Shown here one piece after another: positions 1 to 7,270 of a stretch of 10,738 bases of DNA. Where the stretch lies: contig DFGB01000069.1 of NCBI GenBank assembly GCA_002371135.1, positions 14,514 to 25,251 on the forward strand. Direction: 5' to 3'. How positions within the stretch are numbered: the stretch's first letter is position 1; every line of letters starts with the position of its first letter. This DNA comes from Verrucomicrobia bacterium UBA3761. GTDB taxonomy: Bacteria > Verrucomicrobiota > Kiritimatiellia > RFP12 > UBA1067. Under the pieces are notes generated by a model. The model ran no database searches and was not told the DNA's origin. It was given only the letters and a program-made list of their open reading frames with translations. A program made the position numbers and the translations under genes.

Positions 1-875
1 AGGAAGTAGCACCCGCCCGCGACGAGGAGTGCGAACACGGTCGAAATCACGGTCCCGCGCTTGATTGCCGCTTCGTCGCTGATTGAATAGAACTTGCCGA
101 CCATCTGCGGCAGGCCCCACGTGCCAAGCGAAGTCAGTATGACGACGCCAAGGAGGTTCCACGGGTCGGGGCCGAAGAGCGTCGCAAAGCCTCCGTTGAC
201 GGCTGGGGCGGCGTCTGACGGGAGTTCGGCGAGTTTCGCCACGGCATCGACGAGCCCACCCTTCAGGCTCAACACGGCGACGATTACCGCCGTGATGCCG
301 AAGATCATGATTATCCCCTGGATGAAGTCGTTTATCGCCGTCGCCTTGTACCCGCCGAGGATGACATACGCCGCCGTCAATATCGCCATGATGACGGCGC
401 AATATTCGTAGGGTATGCCAAAGCCCATTTCAAAGAGCGTTGAAATGCCCTTGTAGACGCCCGCCGTGTATGGGATGAGGAAGACGAAGGCGATTATCGA
501 GGCCGCGATGCGCAGCGATTCGCTCGAAAAGCGAGTCCCGAAGAAGTCGGGCATCGTCCGGCTGGAGATGTGCTGCGTCATCAACTTCGTCCGGCGGCCG
601 AGGACAAGCCACGCGAGGAGCGAACCAATTACGGCGTTGCCTATGCCTATCCACGTCGAAGAGAGGCCGTACTTCCACCCGAACTGCCCGGCGTATCCGA
701 TGAACACCACGGCGGAGAAGTAGCTCGTCCCGTACGCGAACGCCGTCAGCCACGGGCCGACGTTGCGCCCGCCGAGCACGAAGGCGTCCACCGAGTCGGA
801 GTGCTTCCTCGAATAAATCCCGACCCCGACCATCACGGCGAGGAAGAGAACGGTCAGCAGAATCTTGATCAACAT
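1..875 (-). CDS. Sodium:solute symporter (SSS family), 3' end beyond the window
   Basis: The visible part is 291 residues from the ATG at 875; the rest runs off the left edge. Residues 1-21 form a first membrane helix followed by a short basic/polar stretch. Residues around 34-63 carry the SSS-type segment with GGRNVGPWLTAFAYGTSYFS, and a later LGTWGLPQMVGKFY segment matches the conserved G-x-P-x-x-(V/L)-x-(K/R)-F region of PutP-like carriers. Further hydrophobic helices lie near 75-95, 120-140, 155-175 and 190-205. The family imports small solutes (amino acids, sugars, vitamins) with Na+ across the inner membrane; the substrate cannot be read from this fragment. It begins 34 nt after the dapL stop, so it is probably co-transcribed. 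An AGAAGG directly after the dapL stop is too far (about 30 nt) to be a normal ribosome site, and no better in-frame start is visible. The family call is firm; the substrate is unknown. Confidence 0.9.
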   Translation of the reverse strand, partial: MLIKILLTVLFLAVMVGVGIYSRKHSDSVDAFVLGGRNVGPWLTAFAYGTSYFSAVVFIGYAGQFGWKYGLSSTWIGIGNAVIGSLLAWLVLGRRTKLMTQHISSRTMPDFFGTRFSSESLRIAASIIAFVFLIPYTAGVYKGISTLFEMGFGIPYEYCAVIMAILTAAYVILGGYKATAINDFIQGIIMIFGITAVIVAVLSLKGGLVDAVAKLAELPSDAAPAVNGGFATLFGPDPWNLLGVVILTSLGTWGLPQMVGKFYSISDEAAIKRGTVISTVFALLVAGGCYF

Positions 876-909
876 GGCGAGTTCGAGTGGAAGTGTGAAT
901 TATGCCTTC

Positions 910-2142
910 TTACATCTTTTTGAAGCGTTCGATGGCCTCCAAGACGTTGGCGCGTGAATTGAAGGCGGAAATGCGGATGTAGCCCTCGCCCGCGCGACCG
1001 AATCCGGCGCCGGGGGTCGTGACGATATTCGCGCCCTTGAGGAGCTTGTCGAAGAACGCCCAGCTATCGCCATTGACGTCGACCCAGAGATATGGCGAAT
1101 CGTCTCCGCCGGTGACGGCGTAGCCCATGCCCTTGAGAGCGGCCTTGACGAGCTTGGCGTTTTCGAGGTAGAAGTCGATCGTGGCCTTCGTCTGTGCGGC
1201 GCCCTCCGGCGAGTAGATGGCCTCGGCGCCACGCTGTGTGATGTAGCTGGCGCCATTGAACTTCGTCGTCTGGCGGCGCGTCCACATCGGGCGCAGCTCG
1301 ACGCTCTCGCCGGCCGCGTTGTATGCGCACAGGCCCTTGGGCACGACCGTATACCCGCAGCGCACGCCGGTGAAGCCGGCCGTCTTCGAATACGAACGGA
1401 ACTCGATCGCGCATTCACGCGCCCCTTCGCACTCGTAAATCGAATGCGGGATGCCGGGCGTGCGGATGAACGCCTCGTAGGCGGCGTCGAAAAGGATGAG
1501 GGACTTCGCGTCGCGCGCCCAGTCCACCCACTCCTGCAACTGCGCCTTCGTCGCGACCGCGCCGGTCGGGTTGTTGGGATAGCAGAGATAGACGAGGTCG
1601 GGCTTCTTCGTTTCGCCTTCGAGCACCTTCGGCGAAGGGACGAAGCCGTTCGAGGCGTCGCAGGTGAGATAGACGAGCCCGCCATAGCGTCCGCCGGCGT
1701 TTGCGAGCGTGCGGCCGGCCATCACGTTCGTATCGACGTAGACGGGGTAGACGGGGTCGCCCACCGCGATCGCGACATCCTGCGCGAAGAGCTCCTGTAT
1801 GTTGCCGCAATCGCATTTGGCGCCGTCCGAAATGAAAATCTCGTCGGCGGCGATGTCGATGCCGCGCTTGGCGAAGTCGAATTCCGCCGCCTTGTCACGC
1901 AGGAATGCGTAGCCCTGTTCGGGACCGTACCCGTGGAAACGCTCGCGCGTCGCTTCGTCGTCGACCGCCTTGTGCATCGCTTCGACGACGGCCGGGGCGA
2001 GCGGCTCCGTGACGTCGCCAATGCCAAGGCGGATTATTTTCGCGCCGGGGTTGGCAGCTTGGTGCTCATTCACGCGATGCGCTATTTCGGTGAAGAGATA
2101 GCTCGCCTGAATCTTCGAGTAGTTTTCGTTTACGTGTAACAT
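910..2142 (-). CDS. dapL: LL-diaminopimelate aminotransferase (DapL)
   Basis: This PLP enzyme converts tetrahydrodipicolinate and glutamate directly to LL-2,6-diaminopimelate, bypassing the succinylated or acetylated DapD/C/E steps, and feeds lysine and peptidoglycan synthesis in the cytosol. The 410-residue product has the usual family length. It shows the N-terminal VNENY...YLF signature, GDVTEPL (about 42-48), GYGPEQGY (71-78), SDGAKCDCGNIQELF (105-119), YPNNPTG (188-194), DAAYE (219-223), the PLP-binding lysine in SYSKTAGFTG (Lys253), and WTRRQTTKFNG further on. The start at 2142 is chosen because DapL homology begins at MLHVNENY. The frame stays open to 2307, but that extension is translated intergenic repeat (reading like TQRHRGTEEHRE) and overlaps the upstream gene. 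No Shine-Dalgarno sequence precedes this ATG; the leader is C/U-rich (CCTCCCTCTT). Identification is very firm, the exact start nearly so. Confidence 0.96.
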   Translation of the reverse strand: MLHVNENYSKIQASYLFTEIAHRVNEHQAANPGAKIIRLGIGDVTEPLAPAVVEAMHKAVDDEATRERFHGYGPEQGYAFLRDKAAEFDFAKRGIDIAADEIFISDGAKCDCGNIQELFAQDVAIAVGDPVYPVYVDTNVMAGRTLANAGGRYGGLVYLTCDASNGFVPSPKVLEGETKKPDLVYLCYPNNPTGAVATKAQLQEWVDWARDAKSLILFDAAYEAFIRTPGIPHSIYECEGARECAIEFRSYSKTAGFTGVRCGYTVVPKGLCAYNAAGESVELRPMWTRRQTTKFNGASYITQRGAEAIYSPEGAAQTKATIDFYLENAKLVKAALKGMGYAVTGGDDSPYLWVDVNGDSWAFFDKLLKGANIVTTPGAGFGRAGEGYIRISAFNSRANVLEAIERFKKM

Positions 2143-2254
2143 AAGAGGGAGGTTTAAAGGTTGAAAAGTTGAAAGGTTGAAAAGTTCTCTGTGTTCCTCT
2201 GTTCCTCTGTGCCTCTGTGTTAAAAAGAGAAGCTTGAAAGCAATCGAAAAATTC
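2143..2254. repeat. Composite intergenic repeat tract between dapL and the O-antigen ligase gene
   Basis: This 112-nt gap is almost wholly repetitive. On the + strand it has four 8-nt units of the type TTGAAARG at 2153-2184 (the first is TTTAAAGG), then about four units of the type CTCTGTGY at 2187-2219, one of them longer by two bases, then an A/G-rich stretch to the O-antigen ligase stop. The CTCTGTG/CACAGAG element is related to the CGCAGAG units at 10706-10729. The minus-strand segment near 2233-2260 (GAGAATTTTTCGATT ... TTCAAG) resembles the + strand at 8627-8653. No promoter or terminator stands out. The tract forms the whole leader of dapL. Confidence 0.85.
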
Positions 2255-3772
2255 TCATTCTTCCTTCTGCTCGCGGAGCTTGGGGAGGAAGCCGTCCATT
2301 GCGGCAAGTTCTATGAAGAGGAGGGAGAGCACTGCAGGGCTGCGCATTACGCAGTCGCCGAAGCTGTGGATGAGCGTTGCAAACGCGGCGGCGAGGATTG
2401 CAAATGCGGGAGCGGGAATCACAAATATCGAAATCGGCCGGGCGGGCTGTTCCTTGGGCGGTATGAACCTCACCGAATCCACGAGCGCCCGCCATATCTT
2501 GCCAAGCGGCCAGACGAGCATCACGATGATCGAGGCGAGGCACAGGAAGCCGACGAGACCGTGCTCGGCCAGGAACTGCAAGTAGTCGTTGTGCACGTTC
2601 ACGCCGCCGACTTTCTGGATTTGCGCAAGTTCCTTGTCCGTCATGAGCGGTATGCAGAGGTGTTTGTAGCCCCAGCCGCCGCAACCGAAGAGGAGGTTCT
2701 CCTTCCAAAGTTCCGTCGCGACGCGGGCATGATACTGTCCCTTGCCGGTGACGCGTTCGAGGACGGACTGCGAATCGAGAGTGCCGATTTCGTTCTGGAG
2801 GTCCTTTGGCATCGCAATGACCGCGAAGAGCGAAATGATGATGAGAGAGAGGAAGCAGATGCCGCACGCCTTTACGCGCTTGGCCTTCCTCATATTCTTG
2901 AAGAGCGAAACGAAGGTATGGACGAAGAAGGCTATTGCGAGCAGCGTGACGAGGATGATGGCCGCGCGCGAGAGCGTGGTCAGCGCCGCAAAGAAAAAGA
3001 CCACGGTCGGGACGAGATAGAAATGCATCGCCCAAAACGCTCCCGGGCCCGACTGCTTGGCGGAATTGCTGCCGCCGTGGGCGTTGCGGCGTTTGATGCA
3101 GTCTTCGAACCGCCACCGCCAGAGGCCGAAGGAGAGCGCGAAGAGCGTCGTAAAGTAGTCGCCGCCCGCGTTTGGATAGCCGAAGGTGGAGAAGAAATAC
3201 GCGCTCGCTTCCCCGAAGTCGCCCCACAGGGGGGCGGGCGCCTCCAGCACCTGCTGCACGAAGCCGAGAATCGCCAACAGGAAGCCGTTCCACACTATCA
3301 TCTCAAGAAGCATCCTCTTGCCGCGCTTCAAAAGACAATGCTTGACGGCAATCGCGCAGGTGAGCGTGGGAATGAACCACAACACGACGTTCAAATGGTG
3401 GTAGCGGTTAACGCAATACGGCAGGAATGGGACAGGCGCGGCCTGCCGCGCCCCCATAGCGATTTGAGGATAGTCGCAACTCGGGCAGAGCGCCGTATTT
3501 ACAAACGGTATCTGCAACAAAAGTATGAACGCGAGCGCGACCCAAGTAATGGGATCGTTCTTCATGTGCCGCCAGACGCGAGAGCGCGCATGATACGTAG
3601 TCTCGCCGTGGTGGCGCTGGGGAAATGCTATCATCACCTCCAGGAGGAGCAGCCACAACCACGGGATCACCGGAACAAGGGCGCTGGCGACAATGCCGCC
3701 GTAAAGCCACGCGAAAGCGCATGTGACAAGCGCCACTGCGCACACTGCTATGTTATCGTATAGGAACCACAT
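2255..3772 (-). CDS. O-antigen ligase/polymerase-like membrane protein (Wzy_C family)
   Basis: A 505-residue polytopic inner-membrane protein with about ten or more hydrophobic helices (for example near 8-30, 31-50, 75-95, 127-142, 155-175, 250-285, 303-320, 404-425, 448-470, 477-492). It has the hallmarks of the WaaL/Wzy ligase superfamily: an LSRAA segment in a helix (267-271), a large periplasmic loop with YHAR (347-350), GCGGWGY (363-369), and the VHNDYLQFLAEHGLVGF motif with His394-Asn395-Asp396, then a helix and an HSFGD segment (469-473). Family members join or polymerise undecaprenyl-linked glycans onto lipid A or proteins in the periplasm. Sequence alone does not separate ligase from polymerase or from a protein O-glycosyltransferase. 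The tail is charged (KLREQKEE). The ATG at 3772 starts just before the first helix and has no Shine-Dalgarno; its leader is the repeat tract at 3773-3833. No glycosyltransferase neighbours are present, so the glycan locus lies elsewhere. Confidence 0.85.
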   Translation of the reverse strand: MWFLYDNIAVCAVALVTCAFAWLYGGIVASALVPVIPWLWLLLLEVMIAFPQRHHGETTYHARSRVWRHMKNDPITWVALAFILLLQIPFVNTALCPSCDYPQIAMGARQAAPVPFLPYCVNRYHHLNVVLWFIPTLTCAIAVKHCLLKRGKRMLLEMIVWNGFLLAILGFVQQVLEAPAPLWGDFGEASAYFFSTFGYPNAGGDYFTTLFALSFGLWRWRFEDCIKRRNAHGGSNSAKQSGPGAFWAMHFYLVPTVVFFFAALTTLSRAAIILVTLLAIAFFVHTFVSLFKNMRKAKRVKACGICFLSLIIISLFAVIAMPKDLQNEIGTLDSQSVLERVTGKGQYHARVATELWKENLLFGCGGWGYKHLCIPLMTDKELAQIQKVGGVNVHNDYLQFLAEHGLVGFLCLASIIVMLVWPLGKIWRALVDSVRFIPPKEQPARPISIFVIPAPAFAILAAAFATLIHSFGDCVMRSPAVLSLLFIELAAMDGFLPKLREQKEE

Positions 3773-3833
3773 AATAGTTAGTAGTTGGCAGTTATAGTTG
3801 ATCCTGAATCCCCAGAAGCCCTAGATGTTCTAA
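3773..3833. repeat. Heptamer-type intergenic repeat between ispG and the O-antigen ligase gene
   Basis: The + strand has three 7-nt units at 3775-3795 (TAGTTAG, TAGTTGG, CAGTTAT), followed by less regular sequence. On the minus strand the tract contains TTAGAACATCTAGGGCT (3833 to 3817) and AACTACTAACT (3786 to 3776). The same two modules in the same order occur on the + strand at 8686-8713, with 15 of 17 and 11 of 11 bases matching. The repeat character continues into the last codons of ispG (3834-3860). It supplies the entire leader of the O-antigen ligase gene. Confidence 0.75.
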
Positions 3834-4934
3834 TCATCCTGGAAGTCCTAGTTCCCTCTTTACACATTCCATAACGGCGGCGACGGCCTCGCCTTGCGGC
3901 ACCTTGCGCACGAGTTCGCCGCGGACGAAAAGAGCGAACTCCCCGATGCCGCCGCAAAGCGCCACATCCGCGCCCTTTGCTTCGCCGGGGCCGTTCACTG
4001 CGCACCCCATCACGGCGACATGGGGGAACGACGCCTTGTCTTCCACGGCGCGATATAGTTTTTCAAGGGCCTCTTCGACCTCTGCGGCTACGCGCATCAC
4101 ATCCGCGCGCGTCCTGCCGCAAGTCGGGCAACTCGTAATCGACGGGCCGGGCTCGCGCAGTCCAAGCGAGCGCAGGATCTCAATGCCGACGCGTACTTCC
4201 TTCTCCGGCTTGTCGGTAAGCGAAACGCGCAGCGTATCGCCAATGCCCTCGTCCAGCAATATGCCAAGCGCCGCGGCCGAACGCACGGTGCCGGGCAGGA
4301 ACGTCCCCGCTTCTGTCACGCCGATATGGAGAGGGCAGTCGGTCTTTTCCGAAAGCAGGCGGTATGTGGCGAGGGTCGATTGGACGTTGCTCGCTTTGGC
4401 GGAAATGACGACATCGCGGAAACCTTCGTCCTCGAGAAGTTTCAAGTGTCTGAGCGCGCTTTTCGCGAGGACGTCGGCGATGCGTTCCGGCGTGCGGGGT
4501 CCGGAGGCGAGATCGGAAGCGAGGTCGCGCTCGAGGCTGCCGAGATTGACGCCTATCCTGATTGGAATGCGCCTCGCCTTCGCGGCTCTGGCGACCGCCT
4601 GCACCCTGTCGCGCGAACCAATGTTGCCGGGATTGAGGCGGAGCTTGTCGACGCCCGCCGCAATGGCGGCAAGCGCGCAGCGGTAGTCGAAATGGATGTC
4701 TGCGACGAGCGGGATGGGGCTCGACTTGCGGACTTCCGCGAGAACGCTCGCGGCGTCGAGGTCGGGGACCGTGAGGCGGAAGATATCGCATCCGGCCTCT
4801 GCACATGCGAGAACCTGCGCGGTCAACGCCGCCGCATCGTGCGCCCCGGCATTGGCCATCGACTGCACGCTCACCGGCGCGCCGCCGCCGATTGCGAGGC
4901 TACCTGCCTTGAGCGCTCTCGTCTGTCGACGCAT
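3834..4934 (-). CDS. ispG: 4-hydroxy-3-methylbut-2-enyl diphosphate synthase (IspG/GcpE)
   Basis: IspG is the [4Fe-4S] enzyme that reductively opens 2-C-methyl-D-erythritol 2,4-cyclodiphosphate in the MEP isoprenoid pathway. The 366-residue length matches the short bacterial form (TIM barrel plus ferredoxin-like domain, no plant-type insert). Visible signatures are VQSMAN (23-28), ADIHFDYR (78-85), KLRLNPGNIG (97-106), RIGVNLGSL (126-134), SAKASNV (178-184), HIGVTEAG (203-210), and the cluster ligands Cys269 and Cys272 (SCPTCGRT), Cys311 (MGCAVNGPGEA) and Glu318. After VQSMAN the family usually has a T-x-T-x-D pattern; here it reads AGAHD. The start is well set by AAGGAGG 8 nt upstream. The gene overlaps the end of rseP by 35 nt, implying coupled translation. 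Its last residues (LGLPG) and stop lie inside repeat-like DNA. Confidence 0.96.
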   Translation of the reverse strand: MRRQTRALKAGSLAIGGGAPVSVQSMANAGAHDAAALTAQVLACAEAGCDIFRLTVPDLDAASVLAEVRKSSPIPLVADIHFDYRCALAAIAAGVDKLRLNPGNIGSRDRVQAVARAAKARRIPIRIGVNLGSLERDLASDLASGPRTPERIADVLAKSALRHLKLLEDEGFRDVVISAKASNVQSTLATYRLLSEKTDCPLHIGVTEAGTFLPGTVRSAAALGILLDEGIGDTLRVSLTDKPEKEVRVGIEILRSLGLREPGPSITSCPTCGRTRADVMRVAAEVEEALEKLYRAVEDKASFPHVAVMGCAVNGPGEAKGADVALCGGIGEFALFVRGELVRKVPQGEAVAAVMECVKRELGLPG

Positions 4935-6087
4935 CAGCCCCTCCTCCTTCCTCCACCGCGGCGCGCTGTTCCTGTTCGCTCTCTGCGTGGTGGATGCGCC
5001 ACGAGCGCATCGAATCGCGGTAGACGAGGAACAGCATCAGCCCAAGAAGCAGCACCATGAAAAACGTCGAAGTCGCCGAAACAATCTTCTCCGGCACGCG
5101 GCGGCGGAAGACAAGCGCGATGAGCGCGAACATCACAAGGCCGCCGTCCAAGACGGGGATTGGCAGCAAATTCAGGACGGCGAGATTTACATTGAGGAAG
5201 CGGAGGAATCCTATGCCGTCCCAGAAATCCCTGCGGATCGTCTGGTAGATGTTCTCTGCAATCATCACCGGCCCGCCGAGCGCCTTGCCGGTGGCCTTCA
5301 TTTCCTTGGGGGTGGCGAGCGCCTTGAGGATGCGGAAAATGGAGCCTGCGTCCCAGGCGAGCTGCTTGACAGGATTGCGAGCGGGCATCCATGCGACACT
5401 GCCGTTTTCATTCTTCAGGGAAAACGCGCCAATCAGGCAAGCGCCTGTGACCTCGTCGCGGACGGGTTTGATCTTGAGGACGATTTCCTCCTCGCCACGC
5501 TTGACGAGGAATTCCGTATCCTTGACGTCGGCGATCTGGATCTCCGTCAAGAGATCGCTCCACGTGGAGACGCTCTTGCCGCCGACTGCGAGGACCCTGT
5601 CGCCGCTTTGCAGGCTTGCCGCGGCGGCCGGAGTGTCGGGGATGACGCCGCCAATGACGGCCGGCAGTTCGCCAAAGCGAGCAGAGGGAACAAGCGCGAG
5701 AATTACGGCGAGGACCGCGGCGAGGACGATATTCATGCCCGGACCCGCGACGGCGACAAGGATCTCCTTCCAGGCGGGAATCTTTTCGCGCTTTTCATCG
5801 CCGCCGCCTTCGAGCGCCTTCGTGCCCTCTGGGTCGACATCGGGAATCGAAACATACCCTCCGAACGGTATCGCGCTTATGCGATACTCCACGCCCTTCC
5901 ACGTCTTCTTCCACAACGCCGGGCCGAAACCTATGGAAAAGCGCTCGACGCGAAGCCCAAGTTTGAGCGCGACGATAAAATGGCCGAACTCGTGGATGGC
6001 GATTGCAATCGAGAAGAGAACCACGCACAGCACTATATAGAGCGCGGTCGCCACATGCGGCATCAGGGAATGGAAATATTCAGCCAT
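4900..6087 (-). CDS. rseP: RIP metalloprotease RseP (site-2 protease family)
   Basis: An intramembrane zinc metalloprotease that cleaves membrane-bound regulators such as anti-sigma factors after a first cut by another protease; it may also remove signal peptide remnants. The 395-residue protein has the zinc motif HEFGH (32-36) in the first helix, GFGP (53-56), FGGYV (75-79), a VAGPGMNI helix (113-120), one PDZ domain (about 145-205, with SGDRVLAVGG), and the second active-site motif NLLPIPVLDGG (307-317, Asp314). A final helix (341-356) precedes an acidic Glu/Ala/Gly-rich tail. E. coli RseP is about 450 residues with two PDZ domains; the single-PDZ form is common elsewhere. The start at 6087 is chosen over upstream in-frame codons because it has GGAG 7 nt upstream and overlaps the dxr end by only 8 nt. 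Its target here is unknown. Confidence 0.95.
   Translation of the reverse strand: MAEYFHSLMPHVATALYIVLCVVLFSIAIAIHEFGHFIVALKLGLRVERFSIGFGPALWKKTWKGVEYRISAIPFGGYVSIPDVDPEGTKALEGGGDEKREKIPAWKEILVAVAGPGMNIVLAAVLAVILALVPSARFGELPAVIGGVIPDTPAAAASLQSGDRVLAVGGKSVSTWSDLLTEIQIADVKDTEFLVKRGEEEIVLKIKPVRDEVTGACLIGAFSLKNENGSVAWMPARNPVKQLAWDAGSIFRILKALATPKEMKATGKALGGPVMIAENIYQTIRRDFWDGIGFLRFLNVNLAVLNLLPIPVLDGGLVMFALIALVFRRRVPEKIVSATSTFFMVLLLGLMLFLVYRDSMRSWRIHHAESEQEQRAAVEEGGGADASTDESAQGR
4943..4949 (-). promoter_or_regulatory. Ribosome binding site of ispG
   Basis: AAGGAGG on the minus strand, 8 nt from the ispG ATG, within the rseP coding sequence. It fixes the ispG start and shows that this organism uses Shine-Dalgarno initiation at least at some genes. 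Confidence 0.85.
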
Positions 6088-7156
6088 TTCTTTTCTCCAG
6101 GAATTTGACGGCCCAATCGGCCGCGGCAAGAACCGCCTCCACGCTGTCGCATTCGAAACGCGGCGCGTTTTCGAGAGCCGCTTCGACGGACGAGGCAATG
6201 CCGGTATAATTGATTTTGCCGGCGAGGAAATCCGCTACCGCCTTTTCATCAGCGGCGGCGAGGACGGCAGTCTGCGAGCCGCCGGCGCGCGAGGCGGCCT
6301 TGACAAGATCGAGACACGGGAAGCGCGATAAATCCGGCTTGCGAAACGTGAGCGAACCGATGCGGGCGAGGTCCAGCGTCTCGCGAACGGCGCCAAGACG
6401 CCGGGGCGACGAAAGCGCATATTGTATCGCCACGCGCATATCGGGCGGCGAGAGCTGCGCAAGCGTCGCGCCGTCCACGAACGTCACCATGGAATGGACG
6501 ATGGACTCTGGATGCACGAGCACGTCGATCTTGTCGACGGGGACATCGAAAAGCCACCTCGCCTCAAGAATTTCAAAGCCCTTGTTCATCATCGTCGAAG
6601 AATCGATCGTCACCTTCGGGCCCATCTTCCATCGAGGGTGGTGGAGCGCCTCTTGCGGCGTGACGAGAGAAAGGTCGGCGGGAGCATCGAGGAACGGCCC
6701 GCCGGAAGCGGTCAGGACCAGGCGGTCGACTTCACTGTTGCGAGCGCCTGCGAGGCATTGGAATATGGCGGAATGTTCAGAATCGACGGGGAGGAACTTG
6801 ACGCCCTTGGCGGCGGCGCGGCGCGTCACGAGTTCGCCAGCCATCACCATCACTTCCTTCGTCGCAAGCGCGATATCCATCCCTTTCTCGATTGCGGCGA
6901 GAGTGGGCAGGATGCCGCTTGTGCCGACAGTTGCGACGAAGCATACGTCGGCGTCGTTCTCCTCGACTGCGCGCAGGGCCGCGTCCTCGCCGCAATACGC
7001 CTTGGCGTGAAACTCCCTTGCAATCGCCTCGCATGCATCCTTCGAAGTGCGCGAGGCGACTGCGACAAGCTCGAATTCTCCAGAATGCGAACGCACGACG
7101 TCGATCGTGCTTCTGCCGATCGACCCAGTCGCTCCTAGAAGAATTATGCGTTGCAT
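6080..7156 (-). CDS. dxr: 1-deoxy-D-xylulose 5-phosphate reductoisomerase (Dxr/IspC)
   Basis: Dxr commits carbon to the MEP pathway: it isomerises and reduces DXP to methylerythritol 4-phosphate with NADPH and a divalent metal. The 358-residue product has the nucleotide-binding GATGSIG (8-14), VGTSGI (77-82), ATKE (98-101), PVDSEHSAIFQ (123-133) with metal ligands Asp125 and Glu127, TASGGPF (149-155), HPRWKMG (173-179) in the active-site loop, TIDSSTMMNKG (183-193) with Glu195 as third ligand, VHPESIVHSMV (214-224) and AQLSPPDMR (233-241). It is somewhat shorter than the usual 380-400 residues, mainly at the C-terminal helical domain. The common ANKE motif reads ATKE. The start at 7156 sits just before the nucleotide fold and has no Shine-Dalgarno; the leader is repeat sequence. 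A dxr-rseP-ispG order is familiar from other bacteria, for example many Firmicutes. Confidence 0.96.
   Translation of the reverse strand: MQRIILLGATGSIGRSTIDVVRSHSGEFELVAVASRTSKDACEAIAREFHAKAYCGEDAALRAVEENDADVCFVATVGTSGILPTLAAIEKGMDIALATKEVMVMAGELVTRRAAAKGVKFLPVDSEHSAIFQCLAGARNSEVDRLVLTASGGPFLDAPADLSLVTPQEALHHPRWKMGPKVTIDSSTMMNKGFEILEARWLFDVPVDKIDVLVHPESIVHSMVTFVDGATLAQLSPPDMRVAIQYALSSPRRLGAVRETLDLARIGSLTFRKPDLSRFPCLDLVKAASRAGGSQTAVLAAADEKAVADFLAGKINYTGIASSVEAALENAPRFECDSVEAVLAAADWAVKFLEKRNG
6095..6098 (-). promoter_or_regulatory. Ribosome binding site of rseP
   Basis: GGAG followed by a 7-nt A-rich spacer before the ATG at 6087, inside the end of dxr. It supports the start at 6087 over the upstream in-frame extension to 6198. 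Confidence 0.7.
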
Positions 7157-7270
7157 GATTTATAAAGTAGGAAGGATGAAGTAGGAAGTAGAAAGCAGGG
7201 GATTTGCTGCGCGGACGGGTCGTATGCTCTATCTCCTACTTCCTGCTTTCTACTTCCTGCTTTTATCGCT
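7157..7270. repeat. Heptamer repeats arranged as a long inverted repeat between hisA and dxr
   Basis: The left half (7167-7201, + strand) is five degenerate 7-nt units: GTAGGAA, GGATGAA, GTAGGAA, GTAGAAA, GCAGGGG. The right half (7236-7263) is two identical 14-nt units, CTACTTCCTGCTTT, which are heptamers of the same type on the other strand. As a result 7183-7199 and 7242-7258 are perfect 17-nt inverted copies separated by 42 nt of non-repetitive sequence. The transcript could fold into a long hairpin just after the hisA stop. It lacks a clean U-run, so a classical intrinsic terminator is not supported. Confidence 0.85.

Noticed and set aside
94..923. Several + strand open frames in the first 900 bases
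   Set aside because: All are antisense to the symporter, whose minus-strand frame is open throughout with clear membrane-transporter motifs.
2177..3763. A 528-codon open frame on the + strand
   Set aside because: It lies exactly opposite the O-antigen ligase gene, begins in translated repeat, and is a charge-rich low-complexity sequence with no recognisable domain, as expected for the antisense of a hydrophobic membrane protein in G+C-rich DNA.
4696..6108. A 470-codon + strand open frame across rseP and ispG
   Set aside because: It is antisense to two well-identified genes, has no motif of its own, and reads as a shadow of their codon bias.
4900..6198. rseP start at 6198
   Set aside because: The extra 37 residues shadow the end of dxr, while 6087 has a GGAG site and begins at the expected first helix.
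7159..7164. TATAAA just upstream of dxr as a -10 promoter element
   Set aside because: It ends 2 nt before the ATG, so transcription would begin inside the coding region; no -35 element is seen at a proper distance.
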